DNA of 64,000 bases from contig OZ005705.1 of the NCBI GenBank assembly GCA_963930775.1, forward strand, positions 3,286,001-3,350,000, given 5' to 3'. This DNA is from Cliona cf. orientalis. Its lineage: Eukaryota > Porifera > Demospongiae > Clionaida > Clionaidae. Under the pieces are notes generated by a model. The model was given only the letters and a program-made list of their open reading frames with translations. It was not told the origin of the DNA and searched no databases. Positions 1-11,170 of this stretch are shown in pieces. Made by a program: the position numbers and the translations under genes. Numbering within the stretch: the first letter of the stretch is position 1; each line of letters opens with the position of its first letter.

Positions 1-99
1 TGAATAGAAGGATGAAATAGAGATGGCAGGATCAAAAAGTACATTAGGGATAATCACATCCACTATACTGTAAATCGCGAATATTTTGTGTTAAAATAT

Positions 100-295
100 T
101 TTCGGACAGCCAGGCTTGGTCAAAGTTCACATGAATAACAAATGAGATGGTTATAGTTGAGTTTTCGTCCATATTCTTTGCACAGTCTAGGCACAGGTAA
201 GTAGCTATCCTGATGCTTGCCCCATGGACCACAAAAACAAAAAGCAAATCTGCCGCTGTCAGTCTGCATTCTCTTGATGGTGACTGTGGTATCGT
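100..295 (-). repeat. Partial copy of the TTAA-type repeat (family K) with conserved ORF
   Basis: On the minus strand this piece reads a peptide with LLFVFVxHGA, YLCLDCAKNMD and SFxIHVNFDxAW. The same peptide occurs in the repeats at 30.27-30.93 kb (plus) and 59.2-59.8 kb (minus). It is a diverged third copy next to the gypsy LTR and has no visible element ends. It is probably a repeat relic; whether the peptide was ever made is unknown. Confidence 0.6.
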
Positions 296-332
296 TACCA
301 CAAAGAGGCTGCTAACTAGCTAGCTACCTAAT

Positions 333-524
333 TGTACTCACAAGTGGTGAGCCTACCTAGCCTAGCTAGTACTCAGTCACAGACAGAACTTTTTATTAAC
401 ACAGAGACATGGACATACAATGAGGACCGACAACTGAACAAAAGAGGAAATACAATCACTTAAATACAAACACAAATTAAGGGTGTGTGTGTGTCAGCCA
501 CACATCCTGTGTAACTCTACCACA
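333..524 (-). repeat. Candidate 3' LTR of the gypsy element
   Basis: Read on the minus strand, the segment begins TGTGGTAGAG right after a purine-rich tract (525-537, AAGGAGGGAGGAA), which is the expected polypurine primer. It contains an AATAAA signal near 392-397 and can end in TGAGTACA, giving TG...CA ends and about 192 bp. The 5' LTR is not in the window, so the boundaries cannot be confirmed by comparison. Confidence 0.5.
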
Positions 525-648
525 TTCCTCCCTCCTTAATGAGGAAGCTCACAAAAATGAATTAACTAAAACTAGGGTGCATACAGCAATCAGAAAAGTG
601 TAAAGTGAAGTGTGATGTGCACAAATCAATACGAGAATATGATACAAG

Positions 649-1854
649 TCAAATAACCATTACATGATTAGTTCCAAAACCAGCAGGGTCATACCTATGA
701 GGAGGCTGCCTAGCTTTGGTAGGATAACGACGTGGCAGGGTGGATGACTGTTCAGTGTCAGGTGGACTAGTCGCCTCAGTTGGAGTTTCAGGATTATGAT
801 GACTATCTGGAGTACCTGCTCTTGGTTCCTCGGGTAAACTGCTGTCAGCTGGATCTTCCATATTAGGATCAGTTCCAGGACTACTGACTTCTGAAGCAGT
901 CTCTGTATCAACAACCTCTGACTTAGAATTCTCAGTTTCTTGAGTTACTCGAGGAACAGGTGACAACCAGTCTTTGATTTGATCTGCATGTCTTTTCCAC
1001 CTTTGACCATGGTCAGTTTCAACCAGATAAGTAACTGGACCAATAACTTCCATGACAGTAGCTGGTATCCAGTCTGGACCTTCACGATGGTTTCGAACCA
1101 TGACTCTGTCCCCAGCAATCCATGCTCTAGAACGAGACTTTCTGTCGTGTGCTGACCTCTGTTGAGATTGCTTGTCCAGCACAGACTTCTCACAACTCGG
1201 TTGCAGCAGGCTTAGTCGAGTCCTGAGGTCTCTCTGAAAGAGGAGTTTGCAAGGAGGTACTCCTGTAATTGCATGTGCAGTGGATCGGTAGGTAAGGAGA
1301 TATGAAGACAGTCTCTGGCATAAAGATCGACCATCGTCAGCAGATGCTTTCAAACTCTGTTTCAGTGACTGGACAAACCTTTCGGCTAACCCATTCGAAG
1401 CTGGGTGATATGGTGCACTCTTCACATGTTTGATTCCATTGCATTTGCAGATCTTCTACGATAAATTGTGGACCATTGTCCATTACGATCTGCTCTGGTA
1501 TACCGTGTACTGAAAACCATTCACGCAGAACATTCAACGTCTTGGAAACTGTGGTAGTAGTCATTACTCTCACTTCTTAGAGTAAGCATCAACACATACT
1601 AGGAACATCACTCCTTGAAAAGGACCAGCAAAGTCTAGATGAACTCTCCACCACGGCTTAGAGGGTCATATCCATTGATGTAGTGGCGCAGCTGGAGGTG
1701 ATCCTTTCACAGCTAGGCATGACTGACAAGATTTCGCTAACTGCTCCAAGTCCTTGTCAAGCCCTGGCCACCACATGTAACTGCAAGCAACAGACTTCAT
1801 ACGTGTCACTCCTGGATGGTCCTTGTGGAGCTCTTCCATGAGCTGATCTCTCAA
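649..1854 (-). pseudogene. Gypsy integrase region (zinc finger, core, C-terminal tail)
   Basis: The H2C2 zinc-binding region lies at 1854-1666 (DHPG, then SCQSC). The core follows: RVHLDFAGP near 1,630 supplies the first catalytic Asp, DNGPQF near 1,470 the second, and NGLAERFVQSLK near 1,385 the Glu. The C-terminal segment ends at 649 in a Pro/Thr/Ser-rich tail. Stops and frame changes near 1,570-1,660 and 1,430 break the reading frame. Integrase would insert the cDNA into host DNA; this copy cannot be expressed intact. Confidence 0.88.
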
Positions 1855-2135
1855 TCTGTGGGGGATGATGACTCGAATTCCCGAGTAGACACCCCTCCTC
1901 TACCGTTAACTCGTTTCGTCTGTCTGAGAAGGGACGCAAGTACTGTGGTACTTGATGTGGCCAACTTCCTTTCGTATAGCGGTACACTTTGCTTAGGATT
2001 CGATCAGAGTGAGTTGCGGCTCGTAGCTGACGTACTGTGACAGGCAGTGCTTCCATCAGCGAGATGTTAAAAATCTTGGAGTCATTGTTAGTCTCTTCAG
2101 GGGGAACATCACTTAGTGGCAGGCGAGACAAACCA

Positions 2136-3304
2136 TCAGCATTGCCATGGCTCCTGTGCAGACAGAATCCAAGACCACCTTTGTAGTCTGGCAGCAGCGA
2201 GCGGCGGAATGCCCTTTTTCGGACCGAGGATAGCAGTAAGGGGCTTGTGGTCAGCAACTTCGGTGAATGACCGACCGTAGAGGTACGAATGAAATCGCTT
2301 CACACCGAAAATCAATGATAACGCCTCTTTTTCAAGTTGAGTGTAATTCTTTTCACTACTCGTGAGTGTACGAGACGCAAAAGCCACTGGACTTTCTGTG
2401 CCATCGGGTAGCACATGTGCGATTACGGCTCCGATTCCGTACGCAGAAGCATCTCCAGCCATGCGGATGGGCAAATCAGGATTGTAGTGCATGAGGACAT
2501 CTGAAGAGGTGAGTGTCTGTTTGGCGAGTTCAAAACTCTTTTGACACTTTTCAGTCCATTTCCATTTGGCATCTTTTGAAGATCACTCAAGGGAGCTAGG
2601 ATAGTGGCGGCATTCGGAATGAATTTTCCATAATAATTAATCAGACCCAGGAACGAACGTAACTCCTGGATATTCTTGGGAGCTGGAGCATCCATTATGG
2701 CTTCAACTTCTCCTTTGTAGGGTGGAGTCCCTCTGCATCAATGCAATGACCTAGAAAAATCACACTCGACTGAAGCAAACGACATTTCGACTTCTTCACG
2801 TGGATGCCATGCCGTAGGAGGCGCTGCAAGACTTCCTCCAAACGCTCCAAGTGTTCTTGTGGACTTGCCGGTGATAATGATGTCATCAATATAGCAAGTT
2901 ACTCCCTCGATTCCCTGAAGTATCGTATCCATGATCCGTTGGAAAACTGCAGTGGCCGACGCAATCCCAAAGGGGAGCCTAGTATACTGGTATAGGCCCT
3001 TGTGCGTGTTTATCGTCACGAATTTCCAGGACTCTTCATCCATGATTAGCTGATTATACGCATGACTCAAATCGAGGGTAGTGAATTGTTTGCCTCCAGC
3101 AAGGGTAGCGAAGATGTCATCTGGCTTGGGCAGGGGATATTGATCGACATCCAGCACAGGCTTTACGGTCACCTTGTAGTCACCGCACAGGTGTAGCTGG
3201 CCATCAGGTTTGGGCACAGTGACAGCAGGTGCTGCCCACTCACCATAGTTGGTTTTCTCTAACACACCATCTCGTTCCAGTTCACTCTCAACGCGTTCCT
3301 TCAT
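2136..3304 (-). pseudogene. Gypsy reverse transcriptase and RNase H region
   Basis: RT palm motifs are visible: TTLDLSHAYNQL, LPFGIASA and the catalytic YIDD near 2,890. The connection region follows with FLGHCID and LRSFLGLINYYGKF. RNase H begins near 2,460 (GDASAYGIGAV) and continues with LEKEALSLIFGVKRFHSYLYGR and ADHKPL. At least three frame changes (about 2,880, 2,700 and 2,530) separate the open segments, so this is a pseudogene. Confidence 0.9.
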
Positions 3305-3469
3305 TGCCAGAGGGACTGATTGAGGCTTAAAAACTTCGGTGAGGCTCCAGGTGTGACACTGAGCTTGGCGGTAAAGGGTGTTATAGTGCCCAGCGTCTCA
3401 CTGAAAACTTCCTGGTACTGCTCTTGAAGTGCAGCAACTGGACTCATTACACTAGCGGTTGTGGCGGAC

Positions 3470-3779
3470 ACTTTCCAATCTTTCTCCAGTCCAATCTCAC
3501 AACTCTCAGCCAGTCATGACCCATTAGACACGGACCAGACCCAGATACAAGGAGGAACTTCAAATTCTTGTGATGCTGCTGACCGTACTTAACATCCACA
3601 GTCATGGTGCCTTCACGGGAATCTGCTCTCCAGTGTAGATCTTGAGGATGACGCCAGTAGGTTGCAGCATGGAGTGGGTGAGAAGTGAGGCTACAGCTGA
3701 CTCTGGAGCCAGGGAGACAGCTGCTCCAGTATCCACCTCCATGGTCAGGGGTTGCCCATTGACCTCCAGCTCTGCCTAC
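3470..3779 (-). pseudogene. Gypsy aspartic protease remnant
   Basis: A minus-strand frame reads VDTGAAVSLAP, the active-site motif of retroviral-type aspartic proteases, near 3,740. The downstream part continues in another frame (DVKYGQQHHKNLKFLLVSG, then LMGHDWL), a typical protease C-terminal pattern. One frameshift separates the two. It is the most upstream part of the gypsy relic still present. Confidence 0.8.
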
Positions 3780-3789
3780 GCAGCTGTGC

Positions 3790-4996
3790 ATGGCGGGAAG
3801 CATGGATGTGGAGAGTAGTTTATACAGGCATGCACTTGTGTCCTTAAACGATCCCAACTGGATCAAGAGGAGAAGACTTTCAAGAATTAGATCTAGAGAA
3901 ATTGGACAGCAACGGAGAAGGCAACACTGGAAGCAACAGTCCAGGAGAAAAATTGTGCTCATAATAATCTTGATTCAACTAGCTGTTTTACCAACACTCT
4001 ATTCTTGTGAGAGAAAAGTGTGGACTTTGCCAAGGTATATTCCTGATAATTTTTACGTCCCCTAACGATAACATAATAATAATCTTACCAACAGGTTGAC
4101 CCACTGGTGGGAGTATGTGGTCCTGCAAACATTTGGACCTCACGACTGGATCAAAAATTTTAGAATGAAGAAGGAAACTTTTCAATATTTGTTCAGTCAG
4201 CTACGACCATCCATAGAGAGACGAGATACAAAATTGAGGTCAGCAATAACTGTAGAGCATCGAGTTGCTATTACCCTCTGGTGTTTAGCAACCCCCGTTG
4301 AATACCGTACTATTGCATATCTGTTTGGTGTAGCCAGGTCAACAGTATGCGAGATTGTTCATGAAACTGCACAATCAATCGTATCAGTCCTTTTAAATCA
4401 CTACTTGTACTACCCAACTGGGACTCAATTAGATGATATCATCCGAGGGTTTGAATCAAAGTGGGGATTTCCAGTGTGCAGGTGCAATAGATGGCTCACA
4501 CATCCCAGTTCGTGCTCCAACCCTGAACCACACTGATTACTACAATCGTAAGGGATGGTACTCCATTATCATTCAGGCAGTGGTAGACCACAATTACATA
4601 TTTCAAGATGTGTGCATTGGGTGGCCAGGAAGTGTACACGATGCATGGGTATTTGCAAACTCAGCTCTTTACCAGAAGGCCACATCACAGAAGATACTCA
4701 GTGGGCACTCCAAACAAATAATGGGTTGTGACATACCAGCTCTTTTAGTGGGAGATTCTGGCTATCCCCTGCTTACATGGCTTATGAAACCTTATGCACA
4801 CAATACAAGCTTAACCAGAGCTCAAAGATCTTACAATTACAGAAAATGCATTTGGACGACTGAAGGCGAGATGGCGACGGCTGCTCAAGCCTAATGACAT
4901 GCTGATAGAGAATGTGCCCAATCTTGTGGCAGCATGTTGTGTATTGCACAATATATGCGAGATTCACAAAGAAGCATTATCAGAGAAACATTAGTG
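3790..4996 (+). pseudogene. PIF/Harbinger (HARBI1-like) transposase, frameshifted
   Basis: The N-terminal piece is a basic stretch ending VWTLPRYI. It is followed by WWEYVVLQTFGPHDWIKNFR, FQYLFSQL, an HTH-like region with YLFGVARSTVC, and the DDE_4 nuclease with AIDGSHI (first Asp), GWPGSVHDAWVF (second) and GDSGYPLL (third). The C-terminal motif NAFGRLKARWRRLL and the ending near VLHNICEIHKEA lie in a different frame. Frame breaks occur near 4,066-4,096, 4,480 and 4,845. HARBI1-type transposases move DNA with 3-bp target duplications; this copy is inactive. It faces the Myb/SANT-like gene tail to tail. Confidence 0.9.
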
Positions 4997-5282
4997 CAGT
5001 ACTGTTCCTCATAACTTGTTGGAATTAGCTACATAATACTCCTTAATATGCTATTGTACAATATCATTATTATATTATGACATTGTGGTAACACCATAGT
5101 ATACTGCTTTATTTCATATCACATCATGTTATGTACGCAATAATTATACACATTACTTGCTATGCATACATTGATCAGTCAGTGTGGCTACTGAGGGGGG
5201 GGGGAAGGTATGTCAGTGACGGGGGTTAAATGGACTGGTTTAAATTTCCGGCACCTACACAGTACACATTGTGGTACCTTTG

Positions 5283-6053
5283 TTACATCTCATCTTGTTG
5301 TGGATCATCCAGGGTGAGCCCACTGGAGTATGACGGATATGCATAAGGTCCACGTGATTGCTGGGGATAGTATGGTGGAATTGGTGGTGGTGGTCCCTGC
5401 ATCATCATCGACATCATTTTCAACCGAAACTCTCTCTCCTCGCGCTTTTGTTGATCTTCTTTCTCCACCATATATTCCTCGAACTTCATTCGCTTTTCTT
5501 CAAGCTCAAGGAAGTGTCTATCACTTGCTTCTTGAGAGGCAAGTATTTGCTGCACAACTCCCTTCATCGTTTGTTCAATTTTGTCCTCACGACCCCTTTT
5601 TTCCTCCCGTTTTATAGATGTAGGAGTCGACTAAGCGGGTTGGTCATTGTTGCTAACTTGTGGATTTTGCCCTTCCTTGATTGAATTATCTGTTTCAGGT
5701 GTTGTATCAGTAGCTTCCTCCTCGGAGTCTCTGAGAGTATCAACCATAACAGCAGGTTTAGTGGACGGTCTATTTCCCAAGAGATCATCAAGTACATCAA
5801 AAAATTTCCAGTTTATGCGGCTAGTCCCAGTTTTCCCCTGCTTATCTTTGACCTTTCTATATTCTCCCTTCAGTTTCTTTGCCTTTTCCCTGCACTGATC
5901 AGCCTATCTGTCGTAGCCAGCTTCTTTCATTTGAGTGGCAATTTTCTCGTAAACCCATTTGTTCCTCTAGCACGTTTCAAGTTGTACCTGTATGCTGTCT
6001 TCTCCCCAAAGATCAATCAATTTTAAAACTTCTTCATCATTCCAAGTGGCCAT
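5283..6053 (-). pseudogene. PIF/Harbinger Myb/SANT-like (trihelix) second gene, with in-frame stops
   Basis: From an ATG at 6053 the frame reads MATWNDEEVLKLIDLWGED, then YEKIATQMKEAGYDR, CREKAKKLKGEYRKVKDK and NWKFFDVLDDLLGNRP. This is the Myb_DNA-bind_4 (trihelix) fold of the DNA-binding partner encoded by Harbinger elements. A charged coiled-coil stretch (LEEKRMKFEEYMVEKEDQ) and a Pro/Tyr-rich tail follow. In-frame stops occur after LETC, after YDR and after NNDQPA. Pairing with the HARBI1-like ORF supports one ancestral two-gene element. Confidence 0.85.
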
Positions 6054-6420
6054 ACCATGCGCAGTCGTTGACGATTGATCACAGCTAGGTGTCTGTGAAA
6101 CACAACACGAAGACGCAGCTGTTGCTACGTTGTCACGTGTTTGAGGTCAAAGTTCAAGTAATAGCATTGGGCACAGTTTCTACGTTCACACTAGCTGCTT
6201 ATCCGCACTGGCACGGGAAGGTGAGCAGAAACAATTTGTCACGGTTTAGTTCTTTCAGAACAGTTCAGATTAGCATTCACATTAATGTACAGAACTGAAA
6301 TGAACCGTGCCAGCACTGTTTTAATCCCAGTGTGAACGGGGTATTATTCTGAACCACAAATAGAGATTCTTCTTGACTGTCTGAGGTCTGATCAGGCTCT
6401 GTAGAGGACACCCACTTTGT

Positions 6421-6516
6421 TTTCTTAGCTTGCCCTTTGGGGTGGGGAACAGCCGTTTTACTTTCGTCTTGATGGGACGGAACGAAACGAAATATCACCT
6501 TTTTTGACTCATACTG
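6421..6516 (-). repeat. Right end of a P-family (Tc1-type) element
   Basis: The segment matches the right end of the 21.7-22.7 kb element: a GGGAACAGCCGTTTTACTT-like block, a TTGATGGGACGGAACG-like block, then CTTTTTTGACTCATACTG followed by TA. The left end cannot be placed. It is a diverged solo end. Confidence 0.6.
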
Positions 6517-6766
6517 TATGCACAAAACAGTGCCCAGATAAATTATCTTCATACTTAACCTTTGGTGCATGGGCAAGGGATACGGTACTCATTCTATGTG
6601 TGTCTGTCTGTCTGTTATCAAGCTTTATTGCTACATTCCTGATTTATGCATTAAAATAAAGTGCCATTAGGCTTCCCATGGCAATTTCAACCTATGTATG
6701 TATTGTGTGGATTTTGTTGAAAACGCTTTATTCAAAAGTTCTGGTGGTATTTCACTAGTAGATGTA

Positions 6767-6928
6767 CCGTGTTTATGCTAATAGAACACAAGCTAAAAAA
6801 AATTACCATTTTAAATTTCGTGCGATTTTCTGGAAATCACACGCTCCATTAAGATACACTATTAAAAATCCTAGAATGCAAATTTTCTTACGCTAATTAG
6901 ATCATGCGTTTTATTAGCATAAACACGG
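6767..6928 (+). repeat. MITE M8 (TIR CCGTGTTTATGCTAATA)
   Basis: This 162-bp element has inverted termini CCGTGTTTATGCTAATA and TATTAGCATAAACACGG, with TA directly outside each end. It has no coding capacity. The TA duplication points to the Tc1/mariner group. Confidence 0.8.
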
Positions 6929-6986
6929 TAAATCCTATTAAATTGCTGGGATATTCCCATGATATTGCTGTGAAATCTCAAATTTA

Positions 6987-7218
6987 CCCATATAGCTGGA
7001 AATTTTGGCGGGAATTAAATTTGGCGGTTGAGGCCAAAATCACTATTGCAAAAATATTAGCAGATTTAAATTTGGCAGTTCAGTACGGGATCGCCATATG
7101 TACAATATTATATGCGAGTAGGAAATTTTGGCGGATTTTAATTTGGCAGTTATAATATAGACCACCAAACCCCCGAATTTAATTCCTCGCCAAAATTTAA
7201 TTTTCCAGCTATACACGG
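6987..7218 (+). repeat. MITE M7, copy 1
   Basis: The element runs from TA|CCCATATAGCTGGAAATTTT to AATTTTCCAGCTATACACGG|TA. Inside, the motif AAATTTGGCGG recurs several times. A second copy lies at 23079-23263. It is non-coding. Confidence 0.8.
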
Positions 7219-7796
7219 TATGCCATGAAATTCACGTCATGGCATAGAAAAGGGGCAGTAAAAGGATTCTGATAGACCGTGATGTTACAATAATTTACAG
7301 CTGTGAGTGTAGCATACATTTAATAGGCTTTGAATATATGTGATTTTGTAAGCAGGTATGAAAATGCCATGATTTGATTGAGTTGGTATTTCACAAGCTG
7401 ATAGCCTGTGAAAATCCTATGATTTGTGTCCGTATCTGACAAAACCCAGCACACACCCACTATTACGTAATTGTCAAGATAACACAAAATTAGCGTGCCA
7501 CTGCACTGCGCACTACTAAATGGAATGAATTTAAACTAAGATGAGAGGTCAAGGCAATCTTGTGTAACTAGTTACAACCTAAGATATAAGAACATATGTG
7601 CGTGTAAAGAAATGAAATGTAATGTAATCCTAATAATGCATTCGAAGCACAGGAAAAGGTACTGTGCAATAATTTGTATATCAGCATATAGAGTGGATCA
7701 AATATAAAAATTGAATCGTCAGATTTTTGGTTTTGAGATACGAGTCGTAGTAGTTTCTGACCAGTAAACAATACATAAAATTAATACTGTCCAGAC

Positions 7797-7875
7797 GGTG
7801 CAATGGTTAAGTTCAGTGTCTGTCAACCAGTGCCAAATGTGTGCACTGGTTCAAACCCCACCTGTGGCCATTTCT
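7797..7875 (+). ncRNA. tRNA-like SINE head (candidate)
   Basis: A box A-like GTGCAATGGTTAAG and a good box B (GGTTCAAACCCC) are spaced as in a tRNA-derived pol III promoter, followed by a T-rich tail. No convincing cloverleaf with an anticodon stem forms, so a decayed tRNA-derived SINE is more likely than a tRNA. Confidence 0.35.
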
Positions 7876-7986
7876 TTCTTTTTATCAAGGAGACCACACA
7901 CTAAGCAGAAAAAAATTGTCTGAAAATCACCACATAGTTGAACTGGATGCATAGTATAGTCATACAATGCAAGCAGACAGCCTATA

Positions 7987-8823
7987 CAGTGTAGTCCACT
8001 TAATTCAAATTCGCTTAAGACAAATTTTCGTCTAACTCAAATTCTACATAATACATAACTTTGAATTGGTCTTTTCGCTTAATTAGAAAATTACAGCCAG
8101 CTTCAGCATACAAAAGTCCATATATTTATATAAATACAGAACGTAGACCACATGGAGATCACTACAATCTCCTTGAGATAGTAATGAAACTATAAGTATC
8201 GATTACCAAATTCACTCTCAGGACAATTCTAAAGCTTCATATGTGACTGAATGCTCCACTAATGAGCATTGCAGGGTCTCAATACATGGGTCTCTGAAGT
8301 TCAAATTTTTGTTTAATTCAAATACCGTATTTTCTCGTTATTAGGCGCATTTCGCTTATAAGCGCATATTCGTTATTAAGCACATGCATGCTATTTTGTT
8401 GGCCTAAGCACTCGTTATTAGGCGCATTTTGCATATAAGCGCATACTGATATTATGTGACTGATATCTGCACGCTTGCTAGCTTGCCCAGGGCTCCAACC
8501 TTTTCAAGTTAGTCGAAATTACGATGGCTACTGTCGATTCTCAGATTCTTCCAGCAACGAACGCCATTTCGACCTGGGCAGAATGCAGCAACGTGAACGA
8601 TCGTGCGATCGATAGATAGGCCACGCCCTTTAAATGATACCGCGAACGCGCATGCGTTCTTGATGTAGCTATTTTTTGTTAGGCGCATCTCGCTGTTAGG
8701 CGCACTTTGTTATTAAGCACAGGTTTTCTTCAATCCTGTGGAGATATAAGCGCTAGCGCTTACTAGCGAGAAAATACGGTAATTCTCATGGATTTCGAGA
8801 TTCGATTTAAGTGGACTACACTG
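7987..8823 (-). mobile_element. Family B MITE, copy 1 (TIR CAGTGTAGTCCACTTAA), interrupted by M3
   Basis: Inverted termini CAGTGTAGTCCACTTAA are flanked by TA at 7985-7986 and 8824-8825. It is the reverse complement of the 401-bp copy at 17958-18358, except for the inserted M3 element. CAGT termini with TA duplication indicate Tc1/mariner-type mobilisation. It is non-coding. Confidence 0.88.
8325..8779 (+). mobile_element. MITE M3 (TIR CCGTATTTTCTCG) nested in family B
   Basis: This 455-bp element lies between TA at 8323-8324 and TA at 8780-8781, with inverted ends CCGTATTTTCTCG. The B copy at 18 kb supplies the empty site (CAAATAATTGTC on its minus strand). Internally the motif TTATTAGGCGCAT or TTAAGCAC repeats at both ends in the same orientation. 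It is non-coding. Confidence 0.88.
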
Positions 8824-9435
8824 TACATCAATTTTGACCAAAGTGGGTAATGGTCGTCACATTGATGTGCGTGCTTGGTCCCGCCCCTCACGTAGCGTGT
8901 GGTCGGAAAACATTGCAAATGAATGGCTTCCTATACAAACATATGGGAAAACTTCAAAGGGCCGTACCTTTCATAGTAAGGTGTGAATAAAAAATCTGCC
9001 TGGTCAAATATCTAGTTTCGACCCATTTCGCGTGCTCATGTAAAAGTTGTCCTCCCAAGCGCTCCCAATTAACCCCCCCCCGACGAATTAGATTATTTAA
9101 TTAAGTTTGCTTTTTTATTCTACTTAGTGTGTAACCTCACCAGTGATACTGGGAAGGTAGGGTATTCTACATACACATTAGTTGCTGTTGCAATATTAAT
9201 GAGTTTTGGGATGTGTGTGAATTAATCATTTTAAATATCGCCAAACCACCAAATTTACCACATAGCATACCATTATCGAAATATCCCATGGGCGATACTC
9301 CTTACGTTGGACCTGCACTGGAGGATGATTACATGTATGTGCCCCAAGTCACTCTCACACATACGTTAACTTCATAAAATTCTTTTATCTTAGGTTGTGG
9401 TTTAGCTTGTTATACACTAATTACACATTTTTTTT

Positions 9436-9804
9436 TACACTAAGTAGGGAAAAAAAAAGGAATAATTTGTGGGGGAATTGGGAGCACTTGGGGACGTAAT
9501 TTTTATACGGGCATGCAGAATGGGTCAAAATCTGAAATTTATGGCGGGGAATTTTGATTCACACCTTAGAATTAAAGTTACGGCACTTTAAAGTATTCCC
9601 ATATGTGGGATGCCATGCATTTGTAATGTTTCCTGCCCACGCGCTACGTGAGGGGCGGGGCCTCGCGCGCACATAGACGTGACGTCCTTTACCCAATTTG
9701 GTCGAAATTGGAGTATAGGCTGCCTGCTTGCATAGTATGGCTCTACTATGCATCCAGCTAAACTATGTGGTGGTTTCCGGACGATTTTTTCTGCTTAGTG
9801 TGTG
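9436..9804 (+). mobile_element. Family A element, copy 2
   Basis: The left end is ACACTAAGTAGGGA and the right end CTGCTTAGTGTGTGG. The core contains GCGCTACGTGAGGGGCGGGG, shared with copies 1, 3 and 4. It is a non-coding MITE-like repeat; the superfamily is uncertain because no clean target duplication is seen. Confidence 0.7.
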
Positions 9805-9813
9805 GTCCCCTAG

Positions 9814-10385
9814 TCTATCGAGCTAGACCCTTCCTTGCGCTTGTATTGTACGCGCGGGGGGAAGGGTCTAGCAAAGGTCACGTTTGGAATGCAATTAATT
9901 AAAACGCAGAACACGCGAGCAGCAAAATCATGACAATGGCAAAGTTGGCAGCTCTTCACTGGTACAGAGAACTTCACAATGATCGCCGATATACGAGTAG
10001 AAGGCGCTCCGCTTGTCTGACCTGGCTGGGACAGTGATCAAATACGGTGCTATCAAGTTGAACGGACTCTTTCGCTCCCGTTTCAATGATCGACTATTCC
10101 CTGGCAGCTCTCAAAAATGGCGACGAACGGTCTTCTGAATCGTCTGCTGTTGCCTCTGTAGTACTAATACTCCAGTGCCACACAAATGATCCATACGAAA
10201 AACAACAGCTAGCTCGCAATCGCGAATAAGCACTGATTGCGAGTGATCACCCACGCATAAATTGCTATCCAGAATTTGGATAGTTGAATCTGATTGGTCA
10301 GCTGAAATTCAATTAAACGTGACCTTTGCTAGATCCTTCCCCCGCGCTTACAATACAAGCGCAAGGAAGGGTCTAGCTCGATAGA
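9814..10385. mobile_element. Family D element with CTAG target duplication
   Basis: This 572-bp element has long inverted ends starting TCTATCGAGCTAGACCC that extend for roughly 75-90 bp. CTAG flanks it on both sides (9810-9813 and 10386-10389). It sits between family A copies 2 and 3. No coding region is seen in the interior. Confidence 0.78.
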
Positions 10386-10392
10386 CTAGTAG

Positions 10393-10789
10393 TCCCCCCC
10401 TCCCAAAAAAGAATTTAAATAATTAATAAATGTTTGGGGGGTTTGGGAGCACTTGGGGAGATAATTTTTACATGGGCACGCAGAATGGGTCAAAACTAGA
10501 GATTTGACAGCGGGGAATTTTGATTCACAACTCAGAATTAAAGTTACGGCCCTTTGAAGTTATCCCATATATTTGTATAGAAAGCTACGCATTTGCAATG
10601 TTTTCCGCCCATGCGCTACGTGAGGGGCGGGGCCAAGCGAGCACATCAACGTGACGACCATTACCCACTTTGGTCAAATTAATGTATAGGCTGCCTGCTT
10701 GCACTGTATGGCTCTACTATGCATCCAGCTCAACTATGTGGTGGTTTTTCGGACAATTTTTTTTCTGCTTCGTGTGTGGCTCCTTGTTA
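10393..10789 (+). mobile_element. Family A element, copy 3, left end eroded
   Basis: The right end CTGCTTCGTGTGTGG and the core GCGCTACGTGAGGGGCGGGG match copies 2 and 4. The left terminus is disrupted next to element D. It is non-coding. Confidence 0.65.
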
Positions 10790-10796
10790 CACTAAT

Positions 10797-11170
10797 TACA
10801 CACTAAGTAAAAAAAAAATTAATGTAAAATAATGTTTGAGACTCTGGGAAACATTCACGACAAATTATTGATATGAGCATGCAGAATGGGTCATAACTAG
10901 AAGTTCCTAGGAAACGGAATTTTAATTCACACCTTAGAATTAAAGTTATAGCCCTTTGAAGTTTCCCCATATGTTTGTATAGGGAAGCCATGCGTTTGCA
11001 ATGTTTCTGCCCACGTGCTACGTGAGGGGCGCGGCTTTGCGCGCACATAGACGTGGCGACCTTTACCAACTTTTGACAAAATTGAAGTTTAGGCTGCCTG
11101 CTTGCATTGTATGGTTTCCAGCTCGATTATATGGTGGTTTCCGGGCTATTTTTTTTCTGCTTAGTGTGTA
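10797..11170 (+). mobile_element. Family A element, copy 4
   Basis: Ends ACACACTAAGTA and CTGCTTAGTGTGT surround the same core as copies 1-3. The left flank (ACACTAATTAC) resembles that of copy 2, so the cluster may partly have arisen by local duplication. Confidence 0.7.

Larger units (their letters stand above)
333..3779 (-). mobile_element. Ty3/gypsy LTR retrotransposon relic, 5' truncated
   Basis: Minus-strand order is aspartic protease, reverse transcriptase, RNase H, integrase, polypurine tract and LTR, which is the Ty3/gypsy order. Gag and the 5' LTR are missing: similarity stops at about 3,779, where a PIF/Harbinger relic begins. The pol region is broken into several frames, so the element is dead. 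Confidence 0.9.
7894..9132 (-). mobile_element. Family A element, copy 1, interrupted by B and M3
   Basis: The termini read CACACTAAGCAG on the left and CTACTTAGTGTGT on the right. Its halves match the uninterrupted family A copies at 9.4-11.2 kb in reverse orientation (GCGCTACGTGAGGGGCGGGG-type core and AGTTGAACTGGATGCAT-type arm). Element B sits between CAGCCTATA and TACATCAATTTTGACC, where the uninterrupted copy reads CAGCCTATACATTAATTTG. Confidence 0.8.
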
